Part shown: one piece after another, positions 17,852 to 28,157 of the stretch
How positions within the stretch are numbered: position 1 is the first letter of the stretch
Layout: each line of letters opens with the position of its first letter
Assembly: GCF_005870025.1 (NCBI RefSeq)
Contig: NZ_VATA01000053.1
Location: 1-43,218 of the forward strand
Direction: 5' to 3'
DNA length: 43,218 nucleotides
DNA from: Poseidonocella sp. HB161398
GTDB lineage: Bacteria; Pseudomonadota; Alphaproteobacteria; Rhodobacterales; Rhodobacteraceae
Program-made: the position numbers and the translations under genes
Notes under the pieces: generated by a model
Database searches by the model: none
What the model saw: only the letters and a program-made list of their open reading frames with translations
What the model was told of the DNA's origin: nothing

Positions 17852-19993
17852 ATGTTCAACGAAGTGAAGAAATCGATCCAGTGGGGCGAGGAGACGCTCA
17901 CGCTGGAAACGGGCAAGGTCGCCCGTCAGGCGGACGGCACCGTCATCGCCACCCTGGGCGAAACCAGCGTGATGGCGAACGTGACCTTCGCGAAGGCCGC
18001 GAAGGAAGGGCAGGACTTCTTCCCGCTCACCGTGCACTACCAGGAAAAATACTACGCAGCAGGCAAGATCCCCGGCGGGTTCTTCAAGCGCGAAGCGCGT
18101 CCCTCCGAGAAGGAGACGCTGACCGCGCGGCTGATCGACCGTCCGATGCGCCCGCTTTTCGTCCCGGGGTTCAAGCACGAAGTGCTCGTGATGTGCACCG
18201 TCCTGAGCCATGACCTGGTCAACGACCCCGATATCGTCGCGATGATCGCGGCCTCGGCGGCGCTGACGATTTCGGGCGTGCCGTTCATGGGCCCGGTCGG
18301 CGCAGCGCGCGTCGGCTTCGTCGATGGCGAATACGTGCTGAACCCGGCCGTGGACGACATGGACCACCTGCGCACCAAGCCGGACCAGCGTCTGGACCTG
18401 GTCGTCGCCGGCACCAAGAAAGCCGTGATGATGGTCGAGTCCGAAGCCTACGAGCTTTCGGAAGCCGAGATGCTGGGCGCCGTGAAATTCGGCCATGACG
18501 CCATGCAGCCGGTGATCGACGCGATCATCTCGCTGGCCGAGGACGCCGCGAAAGAGCCCTTCGACTTCCAGGCGCCGGACTATTCCGATCTCTACGCCGC
18601 CGTGAAGGCCGCGGGCGAGACCCAGATGCGCGCCGCCTTCGCGATCAAGGACAAGCAGGAGCGCACCGCCGCGATCTCCGCTGCCCGCGACGCGATCAAG
18701 GCCGCGCTGACCGAAGAGCAGCTGGCCGACGCCAATCTCGGCTCCGCCTTCAAGAAGCTCGAATCCTCGATCCTGCGCGGCGACATCATCGCCGGCGGCG
18801 CCCGGATCGACGGCCGCGACCGCTCCACGGTCCGCCCGATCGTCTCCGAGGTCGGCATCCTGCCCCGGACCCACGGGTCCGCGCTGTTCACCCGCGGCGA
18901 GACCCAGGGCCTGGTCGTGACCACGCTGGGCACCGGCGAGGACGAGCAGATCATCGACGCGCTGCACGGCAATTCGCGCTCGAACTTCCTGCTGCACTAC
19001 AACTTCCCGCCGTATTCCGTCGGCGAAGTGGGCCGCGTCGGTTCCCCGGGCCGCCGCGAGATCGGCCATGGCAAGCTGGCCTGGCGCGCGCTGCAGGCCG
19101 TCCTGCCGGCCGCGACCGACTTCCCCTACACGATCCGCGTGGTCTCCGAGATCACCGAGTCGAACGGCTCCTCCTCGATGGCCTCCGTCTGCGGCGGCTC
19201 GCTGTCGATGATGGATGCGGGCGTTCCGCTGAAGGCGCCGGTGGCCGGCGTCGCCATGGGCCTGATCCTCGAGGATGACGGCCAGTTCGCCGTTCTCACC
19301 GACATCCTGGGCGACGAGGACCACCTCGGCGACATGGACTTCAAGGTCGCGGGCACGGCAGACGGCATCACCTCGCTGCAGATGGACATCAAGGTCGCGG
19401 GCATCACCCCCGAGATCATGGAGCAGGCCCTCGCCCAGGCGAAGGACGGCCGGATGCACATCCTCGGCGAAATGGGCAAGGCGCTGTCGGAAGGCCGCCA
19501 GGAATTCTCGGCCCATGCCCCGCGCATCGAGACCATGCAGATCCCGACCGACAAGATCCGCGAAGTGATCGGCTCGGGCGGCAAGGTGATCCGCGAGATC
19601 GTGGAAACCTCCGGCGCCAAGGTCGACATCAACGACGACGGCGTGATCAAGATCGCCTCCGCCAATGGCGAGGCCATCCAGAAGGCCTATGACATGATCT
19701 ACTCGATCGTGGCAGAGCCGGAAGAGGGCAAGGTCTACAAGGGCAAGGTCGTGAAGATCGTCGATTTCGGCGCCTTCGTGAACTTCTTCGGCAAGCGCGA
19801 CGGCCTGGTGCATGTCTCCCAGATCGAGAACCGCCGCCTGAACCACCCGTCCGACGTCCTGAAAGAGGGCCAGGAAGTCTGGGTCAAGCTGCTGGGCTTC
19901 GACGACCGCGGCAAGGTGCGCCTCGCGATGAAGATGGTCGACCAGGCCACCGGCGAAGAGCTGGCCAAGGAAAAGGCCGACGCCGAGGAGTGA
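17852..19993 (+). CDS. pnp: Polyribonucleotide nucleotidyltransferase (PNPase)
   Basis: A 3'-5' phosphorolytic exoribonuclease of the RNA degradation machinery, working as a trimer in the cytoplasm. The 713 residues show two RNase PH-like domains (about 1-220 and 310-540; [20 protein letters not shown] marks the second), a KH domain (about 555-610, with [14 protein letters not shown]) and an S1 domain (about 620-690, with [15 protein letters not shown]). AGGA lies before the ATG at 17852. pnp is usually next to rpsO; that gene is not seen here. A strong terminator follows. Confidence 0.98.
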   Translation: MFNEVKKSIQWGEETLTLETGKVARQADGTVIATLGETSVMANVTFAKAAKEGQDFFPLTVHYQEKYYAAGKIPGGFFKREARPSEKETLTARLIDRPMRPLFVPGFKHEVLVMCTVLSHDLVNDPDIVAMIAASAALTISGVPFMGPVGAARVGFVDGEYVLNPAVDDMDHLRTKPDQRLDLVVAGTKKAVMMVESEAYELSEAEMLGAVKFGHDAMQPVIDAIISLAEDAAKEPFDFQAPDYSDLYAAVKAAGETQMRAAFAIKDKQERTAAISAARDAIKAALTEEQLADANLGSAFKKLESSILRGDIIAGGARIDGRDRSTVRPIVSEVGILPRTHGSALFTRGETQGLVVTTLGTGEDEQIIDALHGNSRSNFLLHYNFPPYSVGEVGRVGSPGRREIGHGKLAWRALQAVLPAATDFPYTIRVVSEITESNGSSSMASVCGGSLSMMDAGVPLKAPVAGVAMGLILEDDGQFAVLTDILGDEDHLGDMDFKVAGTADGITSLQMDIKVAGITPEIMEQALAQAKDGRMHILGEMGKALSEGRQEFSAHAPRIETMQIPTDKIREVIGSGGKVIREIVETSGAKVDINDDGVIKIASANGEAIQKAYDMIYSIVAEPEEGKVYKGKVVKIVDFGAFVNFFGKRDGLVHVSQIENRRLNHPSDVLKEGQEVWVKLLGFDDRGKVRLAMKMVDQATGEELAKEKADAEE

Positions 19994-20021
19994 TCTCCGG
20001 CCTCAGCCACAAGACCCGCGG

Positions 20022-20053
20022 GACCCCGGCCTTGAGCCGGGGTCTCTTCGTTT
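20022..20053 (+). terminator. Terminator of pnp
   Basis: GACCCCGGC and GCCGGGGTC form a 9-bp stem with loop CTTGA, followed by TCTTCGTTTCC. It lies 28 bases after the pnp stop and before the convergent rnhA. Confidence 0.75.
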
Positions 20054-20087
20054 CCGGCCCCCGCAACGGCCGGTCAGGGCGGGAAAG

Positions 20088-20540
20088 TCAGGGCTTGAAC
20101 GGCTTCATCCCGGCCCGGGCCAGCGCATCGGCGCGCTCGTTCTCGGGATGTCCGGCATGGCCCTTCACCCAGTCCCAGGTGACGTCATGGCGCTGCCGTG
20201 CCGTGTCGAGCCGCTGCCACAGGTCGACATTCTTGACCGGTGCCTTCGAGGCCGTCTTCCAGCCCTTGCGCTTCCAGCCTTCGATCCACTGGGTGATGCC
20301 GTTCTTCACATAGGCGCTGTCGGTGACGACAGTCAGCTTGCTCGGACGGCTCAGCGCCTCCAGCGCCGAGATCGCCGCCAGGAGCTCCATGCGGTTGTTG
20401 GTGGTCTCCGCCTCGCCGCCATTGAGCTCGCGCTCCTTGACCACCGCATCGCCGTCGCGGGCGATCAGGATCGCCCCCCAGCCGCCCGGTCCGGGATTTC
20501 CGCTGCAGGCACCGTCGGTATAGGCAAAGAGGTCAGGCAT
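20088..20540 (-). CDS. rnhA: Ribonuclease HI
   Basis: This enzyme cuts the RNA strand of RNA-DNA hybrids in the cytoplasm. The 150-residue protein begins [20 protein letters not shown] and has the four catalytic acids in the expected places: Asp in YTDGAC, Glu in NNRMELLA, Asp in VTDSAYV and Asp in ERADALA. The basic handle (EGWKRKGWK) is present. The start at 20540 overlaps the end of the upstream methyltransferase gene by 8 bases, so it is the last gene of the minus-strand series ispH - DUF3429 - methyltransferase - rnhA. Confidence 0.96.
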   Translation of the reverse strand: MPDLFAYTDGACSGNPGPGGWGAILIARDGDAVVKERELNGGEAETTNNRMELLAAISALEALSRPSKLTVVTDSAYVKNGITQWIEGWKRKGWKTASKAPVKNVDLWQRLDTARQRHDVTWDWVKGHAGHPENERADALARAGMKPFKP

Positions 20541-21129
20541 GGGCTGTCACGATCGCGAAATTGGAGAGGGTGCCGTCAAACCCCTCATCCGCGCCGGTGT
20601 CAATCTCCAGCCCGGAAAACCCGCTGTCGCGGAGCAGATCGGCCAGCGCCTTCTCGGTGACATAGGCATAGCGCCGCCCGAGGCTGTCGCGCGCCGTGCC
20701 CGTCCCGGTCTTCATCGCGATCAGGAAGGGCGCGCCGGGCGCCAGGGCGGCATGGATATCGGCAATATGGCCGGGCAGGGCCGCCGCCTCGGCATGGAGC
20801 AGGCTGAAATGCGCCCAGATCCCGTCGAACCGGCCGAGCTCCGCGATGGCGGAGAACCCGGCGACGGTCACATCGAGCCCGTAGCGCCGCTTCGCCTCGG
20901 CGGCCATGCCCGAAGAGGCGTCGAGTGGCAGGGGCAGGAAGCCGCGCTCGCGCATCCGCGCGGCGGCATGGCCGGGCCCGCAGCCCAGATCGAGCACGCG
21001 GCCGCCGGGGCGCACACGGTCGAGGAAGGCCTCCAGCCGCGGAAACGGCCGCGTGCCGCCGAAGCGCTCGGCATAGTCGCGCGCCTGCGCGTCATAAAGG
21101 GCGAGGGTGCGGGCGTCGGCCCCCGTCAC
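20533..21129 (-). CDS. Class I SAM-dependent methyltransferase
   Basis: A 198-residue methyltransferase of unknown substrate. SAM-binding motif I is [15 protein letters not shown] (about residues 44-58), followed by a motif II/III pattern ([14 protein letters not shown]). It resembles small-molecule methyltransferases of the Methyltransf_11/25 type. The start is taken as the GTG at 21129, which overlaps the stop of the DUF3429 gene (GTGA), typical of translational coupling. Longer frames upstream would run through that gene. Co-transcription with ispH and rnhA does not reveal a role. Confidence 0.82.
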   Translation of the reverse strand: MTGADARTLALYDAQARDYAERFGGTRPFPRLEAFLDRVRPGGRVLDLGCGPGHAAARMRERGFLPLPLDASSGMAAEAKRRYGLDVTVAGFSAIAELGRFDGIWAHFSLLHAEAAALPGHIADIHAALAPGAPFLIAMKTGTGTARDSLGRRYAYVTEKALADLLRDSGFSGLEIDTGADEGFDGTLSNFAIVTAHA

Positions 21130-21602
21130 GCCAGCAGCCCGGCGGTCAGGCAGGCGACGGCGGGCAGGGTCAGCAGGTTGCGCAGCCGCATCCACCAGGG
21201 CGGGGTCAGCCCCTGGCGGTCGAAGAGCATGTCGAGCCCGAGCTGCAGCACGAAGCCCGCGATCAGCACCACGGCCGCGCGCTCGGCACCGCCGCCGACG
21301 AAGAGGAAGGCCCAGAGCGCGGGCAGGGCGCTGAGCGCCAGGCCGGTATTGCGCCAGGGCCCGGCGCTGCGCGAGGCAAAGCCCCAGAGCGCGCCCGAGA
21401 GGAAGCAGAGGATCACCGTGCCGTAGGAGACCTGCAGGTGCAGCCCGACGAAGCGCGGCCCCAGCACGTCCAGCCCGAAATCGAAGAGCGCGGGCGAGAG
21501 CCCGGTCAGCAGCCCCCAGAGGAAGGGGGCAAGTCCGGCCAGGCCCAGCCAGAGCGCCAGGGGCGGGATCTGGTCGAACCTGGTGCCGTAGGTGTCCTTC
21601 AT
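21126..21602 (-). CDS. DUF3429 membrane protein
   Basis: A 158-residue integral membrane protein with about five hydrophobic helices (near residues 15-35, 50-75, 85-103, 106-125 and 139-157). [16 protein letters not shown] near the N-terminus and a GALWGFA segment about residue 70 match the DUF3429 / TMEM69 family, whose function is unknown. The start ATG at 21602 overlaps the ispH stop. The membership is a confident guess from the sequence pattern; nothing indicates a substrate or partner. Confidence 0.8.
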   Translation of the reverse strand: MKDTYGTRFDQIPPLALWLGLAGLAPFLWGLLTGLSPALFDFGLDVLGPRFVGLHLQVSYGTVILCFLSGALWGFASRSAGPWRNTGLALSALPALWAFLFVGGGAERAAVVLIAGFVLQLGLDMLFDRQGLTPPWWMRLRNLLTLPAVACLTAGLLA

Positions 21603-22549
21603 GCAGGCTCCCGCAGCACCCTCGGGATCTTGAACTCCACCGTCTCGGTGGCGGTCTCCACCCCTTCGAGGGTCACGTCGTAGCGCGCGCGGAAGGCGTC
21701 TACGACCTCGTTGACCAGCACTTCGGGCGCCGAGGCGCCGGCGGTGATGCCGATCGCGCGGGCGCCTTCGATCGCGCGCCAGTCGATCTGGTCCGCGCCC
21801 TCGACCAGCTGCGAATAGCTGCAGCCCGCGCGGCGCGCGACATCGACCAGCCGCTTGGAATTCGACGAATTCGGCGCGCCGACGACCAGCAGCGCATCGA
21901 CCTTGGGCGCCACCGCCTTCACCGCCTCCTGGCGGTTGGTGGTGGCGTAGCAGATGTCTTCCTTGTGCGGCCCGATGATCGCCGGGAAGCGCGCGCGCAG
22001 CGCGGCGACGATATCGACCGTGTCATCGACCGAGAGCGTCGTCTGGGTGACGAAGGCCAGCCGCTCGGGATCGCGCGGCGCGACCCCGGCCACATCGGCG
22101 ACGGTCTGCACCAGCAGCACCTCGCCCTCGGGGAGCTGGCCCATCGTGCCGATCGTCTCGGGATGGCCCTCATGGCCGATCATGATGATCTGCAGGCCTT
22201 CCTCGGCATGGCGCTCGGCCTCGATATGGACCTTGCTGACCAGCGGGCAGGTGGCGTCGACATAGAGCATCTGCCGCTTGGCGGCGGCGGCGGGCACGGA
22301 TTTCGGCACGCCATGGGCGGAGAACACCACCGGGCGGTCGTCGGGGCATTCGTCGAGCTCTTCGACGAAGACGGCGCCCTTGGCGCGCAGCCCGTCGACG
22401 ACATAGCGGTTATGGACGATCTCGTGGCGGACATAGACCGGCGCGCCCCATTTCTCGAGCGCCTGCTCGACGATCTTGATGGCGCGGTCGACGCCGGCGC
22501 AGAATCCGCGCGGCGCAGCGAGGTAGAGTTTGAGGGGCGGCGTCTGCAT
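21599..22549 (-). CDS. ispH: 4-hydroxy-3-methylbut-2-enyl diphosphate reductase
   Basis: The final step of the MEP isoprenoid pathway, an iron-sulfur enzyme that makes IPP and DMAPP. From the ATG at 22549 it has 316 residues, the usual length. The three cluster-binding Cys are in [21 protein letters not shown] and [10 protein letters not shown]. The active-site His residues are in [12 protein letters not shown] and [13 protein letters not shown] five codons upstream extends the frame, but the ATG gives the normal N-terminus ([15 protein letters not shown]). First gene of the minus-strand operon that ends with rnhA. Confidence 0.97.
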   Translation of the reverse strand: MQTPPLKLYLAAPRGFCAGVDRAIKIVEQALEKWGAPVYVRHEIVHNRYVVDGLRAKGAVFVEELDECPDDRPVVFSAHGVPKSVPAAAAKRQMLYVDATCPLVSKVHIEAERHAEEGLQIIMIGHEGHPETIGTMGQLPEGEVLLVQTVADVAGVAPRDPERLAFVTQTTLSVDDTVDIVAALRARFPAIIGPHKEDICYATTNRQEAVKAVAPKVDALLVVGAPNSSNSKRLVDVARRAGCSYSQLVEGADQIDWRAIEGARAIGITAGASAPEVLVNEVVDAFRARYDVTLEGVETATETVEFKIPRVLREPA

Positions 22550-22636
22550 GGGGTTTCCGGTCACTGGCTCATGGCATCACTGACCGGAACATAGGCCGGG
22601 GCCGCGGACTTGTCACCAGCCCGCGGCCCTGGCTGT

Positions 22637-23215
22637 TCAGGCTTCGGAGCTTTCCGAGACAGTCGCATTGTCGGAAGGCCGGGCGTCCCGCGGCGGACGT
22701 CCGATAACGTCGCGCAGTTCGTCGAGTTCGATGAAGTTGTCCGCCTGGCGACGCAGGTCGTCGGAGATCATCGGTGGCTGTGACCGGATCGTCGAAACCA
22801 CCGACACGCGCTTCCCCTTGCGCTGCAGGGCCTCGATCAGCGGCTTGAAGTCGCCGTCACCGGAAAACAGGACCACATGGTCCACATAGGGGGCCAGCTC
22901 GAGGGCATCGACCGTCAGCTCGATGTCCATGTTGCCCTTCACCTTGCGGCGGCCCTGGCTGTCGATGTATTCCTTCGCCGCCTTGGTGACCATCGTGAAG
23001 CCGTTGTAGTGCAGCCAGTCGACAAGGGGGCGGATCGGCGAATACTCGTCGTTTTCCAGGAGCGCAGTATAATAGAATGCACGCAGGAGTTTCCCCCGTC
23101 GCATGAATTCCTGCCGCAGCAGTTTGTAGTCGATGTCGAACCCCAGCGCTTTGGCGGCGGCATACAAGTTCGAACCATCTATGAACAGCGCGAGCCGTTC
23201 GTCTCTATAAAACAT
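22637..23215 (-). CDS. NYN-domain protein (LabA/DUF88 type)
   Basis: A 192-residue protein with a PIN-like NYN fold, predicted to be a metal-dependent ribonuclease. The expected acidic residues are present in LFIDGSNLYAAAKALG (about residues 10-25), GNMDIELTVDAL (94-105) and VLFSGDGDFKPLIEAL (114-129). The C-terminal tail is polar and Ser-rich. It starts at the ATG at 23215 with GGGACTTGA upstream. It diverges from rpoZ and the stringent-response gene across an unusually AT-rich spacer. Its RNA substrate is not known. Confidence 0.88.
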   Translation of the reverse strand: MFYRDERLALFIDGSNLYAAAKALGFDIDYKLLRQEFMRRGKLLRAFYYTALLENDEYSPIRPLVDWLHYNGFTMVTKAAKEYIDSQGRRKVKGNMDIELTVDALELAPYVDHVVLFSGDGDFKPLIEALQRKGKRVSVVSTIRSQPPMISDDLRRQADNFIELDELRDVIGRPPRDARPSDNATVSESSEA

Positions 23216-23494
23216 TCAAGTCCCTTCCCAAATGTGTCGCCTGAGCTGTTGCTGGAAGCGTCAGGCCAACGCTGCAAACTTAGTGAAAAGCAAGCTTGCC
23301 GCAACCGGATTTGACATTCCGCCGCGTTCGCCCAGGGCGGCAATAAAATACCCCGTAATAAAAATGATAGTCCAGAGGGAGCTTATTTCCCAGCGAGAAT
23401 TTGCGCATGACTGCGATAGGTCCCAATAATGCATTAAAATCAAGTGAACACCAATCTGCCTTGCGTGCAAGGGACGCAGAGCCTGCACCCTGGG

Positions 23495-23525
23495 CGGGAG
23501 GTAAAATTGCGACGGGAGGTAAAAT
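23495..23525. repeat. Tandem 13-base direct repeat upstream of rpoZ
   Basis: CGGGAGGTAAAAT occurs at 23495-23507 and again at 23513-23525 (period 18). It ends 20 bases before the -35 box of the rpoZ promoter, so it could bind a regulator. Confidence 0.75.
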
Positions 23526-23544
23526 CGGCGTGTCACCCGCAGCC

Positions 23545-23573
23545 TTGTGATCCGGACAGAACCTCCTTATAAG
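23545..23573 (+). promoter_or_regulatory. Sigma-70-type promoter of rpoZ
   Basis: TTGTGA (23545-23550) and TATAAG (23568-23573) are separated by exactly 17 bases, 36 bases before the rpoZ ATG. Probably drives rpoZ and the downstream rel gene. Confidence 0.6.
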
Positions 23574-23609
23574 GCATGCTTCCCTAAACGAGGATCAAGG
23601 ACGAATCAC

Positions 23610-23963
23610 ATGGCTCGAGTCACTGTCGAAGACTGCGTGGACAAAGTGCCGAACCGGTTCGAACTGGTGATGCTCGCCGCCCACCGGGCGCGGGAGCTCA
23701 GCAGCGGATCGCCGCTGACCGTCGATCGCGACAACGACAAGAACCCGGTCGTCTCGCTGCGCGAGATCGCCGAGGAAACGCAGAGCGCCGAGGAGCTCCG
23801 CGAGCGGATGATCGCGAGCCACCAGACCCAGATCGAGGTGGACGAGCCGGAGGACGACGCGATGTCGCTGCTCATGGGCGTCGAGAACGACAAGCCCGAT
23901 GACGACGACATGACCGACGAGAAGCTCCTGCGCGCATTGATGGAAGCCCAATCTGAGCGATAA
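23610..23963 (+). CDS. rpoZ: RNA polymerase omega subunit
   Basis: The small subunit that assists assembly of RNA polymerase and, in many bacteria, its response to ppGpp. The 117-residue protein begins [35 protein letters not shown] (17-31) is the conserved omega core. The acidic C-terminal extension ([10 protein letters not shown]..., [12 protein letters not shown]) is common in alphaproteobacteria. The ATG at 23610 follows AAGGACGAATCAC; in-frame codons further up are not used. It lies 37 bases before the bifunctional Rel/Spo gene, a classic pairing. Confidence 0.96.
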   Translation: MARVTVEDCVDKVPNRFELVMLAAHRARELSSGSPLTVDRDNDKNPVVSLREIAEETQSAEELRERMIASHQTQIEVDEPEDDAMSLLMGVENDKPDDDDMTDEKLLRALMEAQSER

Positions 23964-24000
23964 CCTGGTCAGCACGCCGCCGGCACGGCACGAGCCGCTG

Positions 24001-26127
24001 ATGCCGGTGGACGATCTGGTCGCGCGGGTCCGGTCCTACAACCCGCGCGCCGACGAGTCGCGCCTGCGCGCGGCCTATGCCTATGCTCTGGACGCCCATG
24101 AGGGGCAGTTCCGCCGCTCGGGCGAGCCCTATATCGTGCATCCCGTCGCGGTGGCGGGCCTCCTGGCGGAGCAGAGGCTCGACGACGCCACGCTGATCAC
24201 CGCGCTGCTGCACGACACGGTCGAGGACACCACCGCCACCCGCGACGACATCGTCCGGCTCTTCGGGGCCGAGATCGCGGATCTGGTCGACGGCGTCACC
24301 AAGCTGACGAATTTCCAGCTCAACTCCACCGAGACCAAGCAGGCCGAGAACTTCCGCAAGCTCTTCGTCGCCATGTCGAAGGACATGCGCGTCATCCTGG
24401 TCAAGCTCTTCGACCGCCTCCACAACATGCGCACGATCAAGTCGCTGCCGCAGGAGAAGCAGGTCAAGAAGGCGCGCGAGACCATGGACATCTACGCGCC
24501 GCTGGCCGGCCGGATGGGCATGCAGTGGATGCGCGACGAGCTGGAGGACCTCTCCTTCCAGGTGCTCAACCCCGATGCCCGCCTGTCGGTGCTGCGCCGG
24601 ATGGCGCGGCTGAAGGGCACCGCGGAGAACGAGGTCGAGAAGATCCGCTACGACATCTCGGGCGAGATGACCAAGGAAGGCATCATGGCGACGGTCTACG
24701 GCCGCGCCAAGCGTCCCTACTCGATCTGGCGCAAGATGGGCCAGCGCGACACGGAGGAGACCTTCAACCGGCTGTCCGACATCTTCGGCTTCCGCGTCAT
24801 CACCGAGACCCGGATGGACTGCTACCACGCGCTCGGCGCGATCCACCGCCGCTGGCGCGCGGTGCCGGGGCGGTTCAAGGACTACATTTCCGAGCCCAAG
24901 GTGAACGGCTACCGCAGCCTGCACACCACCGTTCTGGGCCGTGACGGCAAGCGCGTCGAGGTGCAGATCCGCACCCGCGAGATGCACGAGGTCGCCGAGA
25001 AGGGCGTCGCCGCGCACTGGTCCTACAAGGACGGCGAGCCGATGGAGAACCCCTATTCGGTCGATCCGGCCGCCTGGGTCGGCGGGCTGGCCGAGTATTT
25101 CGAGGCCGGGACCGATGTCGCCGAGTTCTTCGAGACGGTGAAGCTGGAAATGTACGCCGACAAGGTGTTCTGCTTCACCCCGAAGGGCGAGGTCATCAAG
25201 CTTCCCAAGGGCGCCACGCCGCTGGATTTCGCCTTCGCCATCCATACCCGCATCGGCCTGGCCTGCGTCGGCGCCCGCGTCGACGGCGCGCGCGTGCCGC
25301 TGTGGACGCGGCTGAGGAACGGCCAGTCGGTGGAGATCATCACCGCCGAGGGACAGAGCCCGCAGGTGACCTGGATCGACATCGCGGTGACCGGCAAGGC
25401 GAAATCCGCCATCCGCCGTGCGCTGCGCGAGGCGCAGCGGGACCGCTTCATCAAGCTCGGCCGCGAACTGGTGCGCGGCGCCTTCGCCAATATCGACAAG
25501 AAGGCCACCGACAAGTCGCTGATGACCGCCGCGCGCAATCTCGGCCTGGGCAGCGACCACGAGGAGCTGCTGTCGCGGCTGGGCTCGGGCGAGATCACCG
25601 CGCGCAAGGTCGTCACCGCCGTCTATCCCGAACTGGCCGAGGCCGAGGGCGAGCTGGTCGAGATGCGCCGCGCGGTCCTGGGCCTCGACGAGGACCAGAG
25701 CTGGGCGCGGGGCAATTGCTGCCGTCCGGTCCCGGGCGAGCGGATCGTGGGCATCACCCAGCCGGGCACAGGCGTGGTCGTGCATGCGATCGACTGCCCC
25801 CGGCTGGCGGATTACGAGGACCAGATGGACCGCTGGGTCGACCTCCACTGGCAGCCCGGGCGCCATTCGGCCGCCTTCGGCGTCGAGCTGGAGATCACGA
25901 TGTCCAACGATGCCGGGGTCCTGGGCCGGGTCTGCACCTTGATCGGCGAGCAGAAGGCCAACATATCCAATGTGGAATTCGTCGCGCGGAAACCGGATTT
26001 TTACAGGGCCATGCTTGAAGTCGAGGTCAGCAACGTGGAACATCTTCATCGCGTGATGACCGCTCTCGAGGCAGATACCAACGTGGCAGAGGTCCGTCGG
26101 CAACGGGAATCCGGGGAAATCTCCTGA
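24001..26127 (+). CDS. rel: Bifunctional (p)ppGpp synthetase/hydrolase, RelA/SpoT family
   Basis: The stringent-response enzyme that makes and degrades (p)ppGpp. The 708 residues include an HD hydrolase domain (about 25-190, with LLHDTVEDT, intact), a synthetase domain (about 220-360, with FGFRVITE, GRFKDYIS and NGYRSLHTT), a TGS domain (about 385-450), a helical and Cys-containing region (GNCCRPVPGE near 575) and a C-terminal ACT domain (about 630-700). The basic RFKD motif rather than an acidic EFDD type fits a bifunctional enzyme. The start at 24001 is the first ATG after rpoZ; its ribosome site is weak. Confidence 0.95.
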   Translation: MPVDDLVARVRSYNPRADESRLRAAYAYALDAHEGQFRRSGEPYIVHPVAVAGLLAEQRLDDATLITALLHDTVEDTTATRDDIVRLFGAEIADLVDGVTKLTNFQLNSTETKQAENFRKLFVAMSKDMRVILVKLFDRLHNMRTIKSLPQEKQVKKARETMDIYAPLAGRMGMQWMRDELEDLSFQVLNPDARLSVLRRMARLKGTAENEVEKIRYDISGEMTKEGIMATVYGRAKRPYSIWRKMGQRDTEETFNRLSDIFGFRVITETRMDCYHALGAIHRRWRAVPGRFKDYISEPKVNGYRSLHTTVLGRDGKRVEVQIRTREMHEVAEKGVAAHWSYKDGEPMENPYSVDPAAWVGGLAEYFEAGTDVAEFFETVKLEMYADKVFCFTPKGEVIKLPKGATPLDFAFAIHTRIGLACVGARVDGARVPLWTRLRNGQSVEIITAEGQSPQVTWIDIAVTGKAKSAIRRALREAQRDRFIKLGRELVRGAFANIDKKATDKSLMTAARNLGLGSDHEELLSRLGSGEITARKVVTAVYPELAEAEGELVEMRRAVLGLDEDQSWARGNCCRPVPGERIVGITQPGTGVVVHAIDCPRLADYEDQMDRWVDLHWQPGRHSAAFGVELEITMSNDAGVLGRVCTLIGEQKANISNVEFVARKPDFYRAMLEVEVSNVEHLHRVMTALEADTNVAEVRRQRESGEIS

Positions 26128-26239
26128 GCCGCGCCTTCCGGTGCGGATGAGGGCTTCGCAGCGGCGGCGCGAAGCACAAGGAAATGAACGGCTTGGGGTG
26201 ATCCGCCTTCCGGGCGGTCAAGGCGTAGGGTGAAGTTTG

Positions 26240-26875
26240 GTGTTCAAGCGCCGGGAAAAACGCGGAACGGGACGGATCATCCTCGAGGCGGTCTATCCGC
26301 CGGGCGGATGGGGCCGGGCGTTCAACTACATGTACCACAGGCTGAAGCGCCTGCCCGACCCGCCGCACCGGATCGCGCGCGGAATGGCGGCGGGCATCTT
26401 CATCAGCTTCACGCCGCTTTTCGGTCTGCATTTCTTCATGGCCGGTTTCATCGCCTGGCTTTTGCGCGGAAATGTGGTCGCTGCAATTTTTTCAACTTTC
26501 ATCGGCAATCCAGTGACGTTTCCGTTGATTGCCGCCGGAAGCATGTTCACCGGCAATTTTCTCCTCGGGCGGGAGTCGCTTTTCCATTTCCACGTTCTGA
26601 TGCTGGCCTTCAAGAAAGCCAGCGGCGAACTTTGGTGGAACATGATGTCGATCTTCAATGGCACCGAGGCGCATTGGGAAAACCTTGCCGAATTCAATCA
26701 CGAGATCTTCGTGCCCTACATGCTGGGCGGGGCGATCAACGGGCTGATCGTGGCAAGCGCGGCCTATGCGCTGGCCCATCCGGTGATCGACGCCTACCAG
26801 CGGCGCCGGTCGCGGCTGCTCAAGCAGAAGCTGCAGGCCCGGCTGAAGATCCGCTCGGGCGCCATGGTGAAGTAG
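26240..26875 (+). CDS. DUF2062 membrane protein
   Basis: A 211-residue membrane protein. The DUF2062 region (about residues 35-180) begins [20 protein letters not shown] and continues through [14 protein letters not shown], with hydrophobic segments near 45-75, 85-105 and 150-175. The start is taken as GTG at 26240, with AGGGTGA about seven bases upstream; a TTG one codon earlier is possible. The function of the family is not known. It lies 112 bases after rel and before pdxJ, which suggests no clear partner. Confidence 0.87.
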   Translation: MFKRREKRGTGRIILEAVYPPGGWGRAFNYMYHRLKRLPDPPHRIARGMAAGIFISFTPLFGLHFFMAGFIAWLLRGNVVAAIFSTFIGNPVTFPLIAAGSMFTGNFLLGRESLFHFHVLMLAFKKASGELWWNMMSIFNGTEAHWENLAEFNHEIFVPYMLGGAINGLIVASAAYALAHPVIDAYQRRRSRLLKQKLQARLKIRSGAMVK

Positions 26876-26969
26876 CCGGGGGGCAGGGGCCGCTGCGGCG
26901 GCCTTGGCGCTTGCCTCCGCCCTTGCTCCCGCGCTACCCGCAAGGCGGCACAAGCAAGGGGATTCCGTC

Positions 26970-27716
26970 ATGGCCACAGAGCGTCTGCGCCTCGGGGTGA
27001 ATATCGATCACGTGGCCACGGTGCGCAATGCCCGCGGCGGGGCGGTGCCCGATCCGCTGCGCGCGGCCAAGCTGGCCGAGGCGGCCGGGGCGGATGGCAT
27101 CACCGCGCATCTGCGCGAGGATCGCCGCCATATCCGCGACGCCGATATCGAACGGCTGGCCGCGGGACTGTCGGTGCCCCTGAATTTCGAGATGGCCGCG
27201 ACGGCCGAGATGCAGGCGATCGCGCTGCGCATCCACCCGCATGCCGTCTGCCTGGTGCCCGAGCGGCGCGAGGAGCGCACGACCGAGGGCGGGCTCGACG
27301 TGGCCGGCGACGAGGCACGGCTGGGGGACTACATCGCGCCGCTGCGCGAGGCCGGGTCGCGCGTGTCGATGTTCATCGCCGCCGATGCCGCCCAGATCGA
27401 GGCCTCCGCCCGGATCGGCGCGGCGGTGGTGGAGCTGCATACCGGCGGCTATTGCGACGCCCATGCCGAGGGCCGCTTCGCCGAGCGCGATGCCGAGCTG
27501 GAACGCCTGCGCGCGATGTCCGCCCATGCCCATGCGCTGGGGCTCGAGGTCCATGCCGGGCACGGGCTGACCTATGACACGGTCGCGCCGGTCGCGGCCT
27601 TCCCGGAGATGCGCGAGCTGAATATCGGCCATTTCCTGATCGGCGAGGCGATCTTCGCCGGGCTCGAGGGCGCCATCCGCGAGATGCGCCGCCTGATGGA
27701 CGCCGCGCGCGCCTGA
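26970..27716 (+). CDS. pdxJ: Pyridoxine 5'-phosphate synthase
   Basis: The last step of DXP-dependent vitamin B6 synthesis, condensing 1-deoxyxylulose 5-phosphate and 3-amino-2-oxopropyl phosphate. A TIM-barrel enzyme of 248 residues. It begins [20 protein letters not shown], and [22 protein letters not shown] and [12 protein letters not shown] carry the active-site residues. The ATG at 26970 is chosen over an earlier in-frame start because it gives the normal N-terminus. It heads the series pdxJ - membrane protein - acpS - lepB - rnc - era, as in many alphaproteobacteria. Confidence 0.97.
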   Translation: MATERLRLGVNIDHVATVRNARGGAVPDPLRAAKLAEAAGADGITAHLREDRRHIRDADIERLAAGLSVPLNFEMAATAEMQAIALRIHPHAVCLVPERREERTTEGGLDVAGDEARLGDYIAPLREAGSRVSMFIAADAAQIEASARIGAAVVELHTGGYCDAHAEGRFAERDAELERLRAMSAHAHALGLEVHAGHGLTYDTVAPVAAFPEMRELNIGHFLIGEAIFAGLEGAIREMRRLMDAARA

Positions 27717-27725
27717 GGCCCGGAG

Positions 27726-28157
27726 ATGAGCTATTCCTTCCAGCCGCTGCGCTTCGCCCTTTCGCTGATCGGCCTGTCGATCGTCATCGCCATCCTCAAC
27801 GGCACGCTGCGCCATCTGGCGGGCTTCGGCCTGCCGCAGGCCGCCATCGGCGTGCTGACAATCGCCGCCGCGGTCGGGATCGAGGGCAATCTCTGCGGCC
27901 GCCGCTCGGGCGGGGTGCCGCCGGGCGATGCGCTGTGCCGCCGCAGCGCCGTGTCGATGGCGATCTGGGGCACGCTGACTTTCCTCGGGCTCGGGGTGAT
28001 CGGGCTCTTGCTGGCCGGGGCGACCCCGGGCTCGCTGCCGCCGGGGCTGCTGCTGAAATTCCTCGGGACCATCGCGATCTATTCCGCGACGCTTCTGATC
28101 GTCGGCTACCTGCTCTTCCGCGCGGTGGCGCGCCGCGTCGCGGCCGAACGGGCATGA
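27726..28157 (+). CDS. Small four-helix membrane protein (ABZJ_00895-like)
   Basis: A 143-residue integral membrane protein with hydrophobic helices at about 8-25, 34-52, 77-100 and 112-132. It resembles the group named ABZJ_00895-like, but I am only moderately sure. The family's function is unknown. It starts nine bases after pdxJ, and its stop overlaps the acpS start as ATGA, so it is part of the same operon. Confidence 0.75.
   Translation: MSYSFQPLRFALSLIGLSIVIAILNGTLRHLAGFGLPQAAIGVLTIAAAVGIEGNLCGRRSGGVPPGDALCRRSAVSMAIWGTLTFLGLGVIGLLLAGATPGSLPPGLLLKFLGTIAIYSATLLIVGYLLFRAVARRVAAERA

Larger units (their letters stand above)
23216..23609. other. 394-base AT-rich gap between the NYN gene and rpoZ
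   Basis: No credible gene. This spacer is clearly lower in G+C than its neighbours. It has runs such as AATAAAATACC and TAATAAAAATG, and a 13-base direct repeat (CGGGAGGTAAAAT at 23495-23507 and 23513-23525). A good rpoZ promoter lies at its right end. Short frames across it have no ribosome sites. Confidence 0.7.

Noticed and set aside
14576-19846. A very long minus-strand open frame (over 1700 codons) running across hutF, the DUF1127 gene and pnp
   Set aside because: Only its left part (hutI) is a protein. The rest is the antisense of high-GC genes with recognisable products on the other strand, where stop codons are rare by composition.
23495-23525. The direct repeats upstream of rpoZ as a CRISPR array
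   Set aside because: Only two 13-base units with a 5-base spacer, no cas genes.
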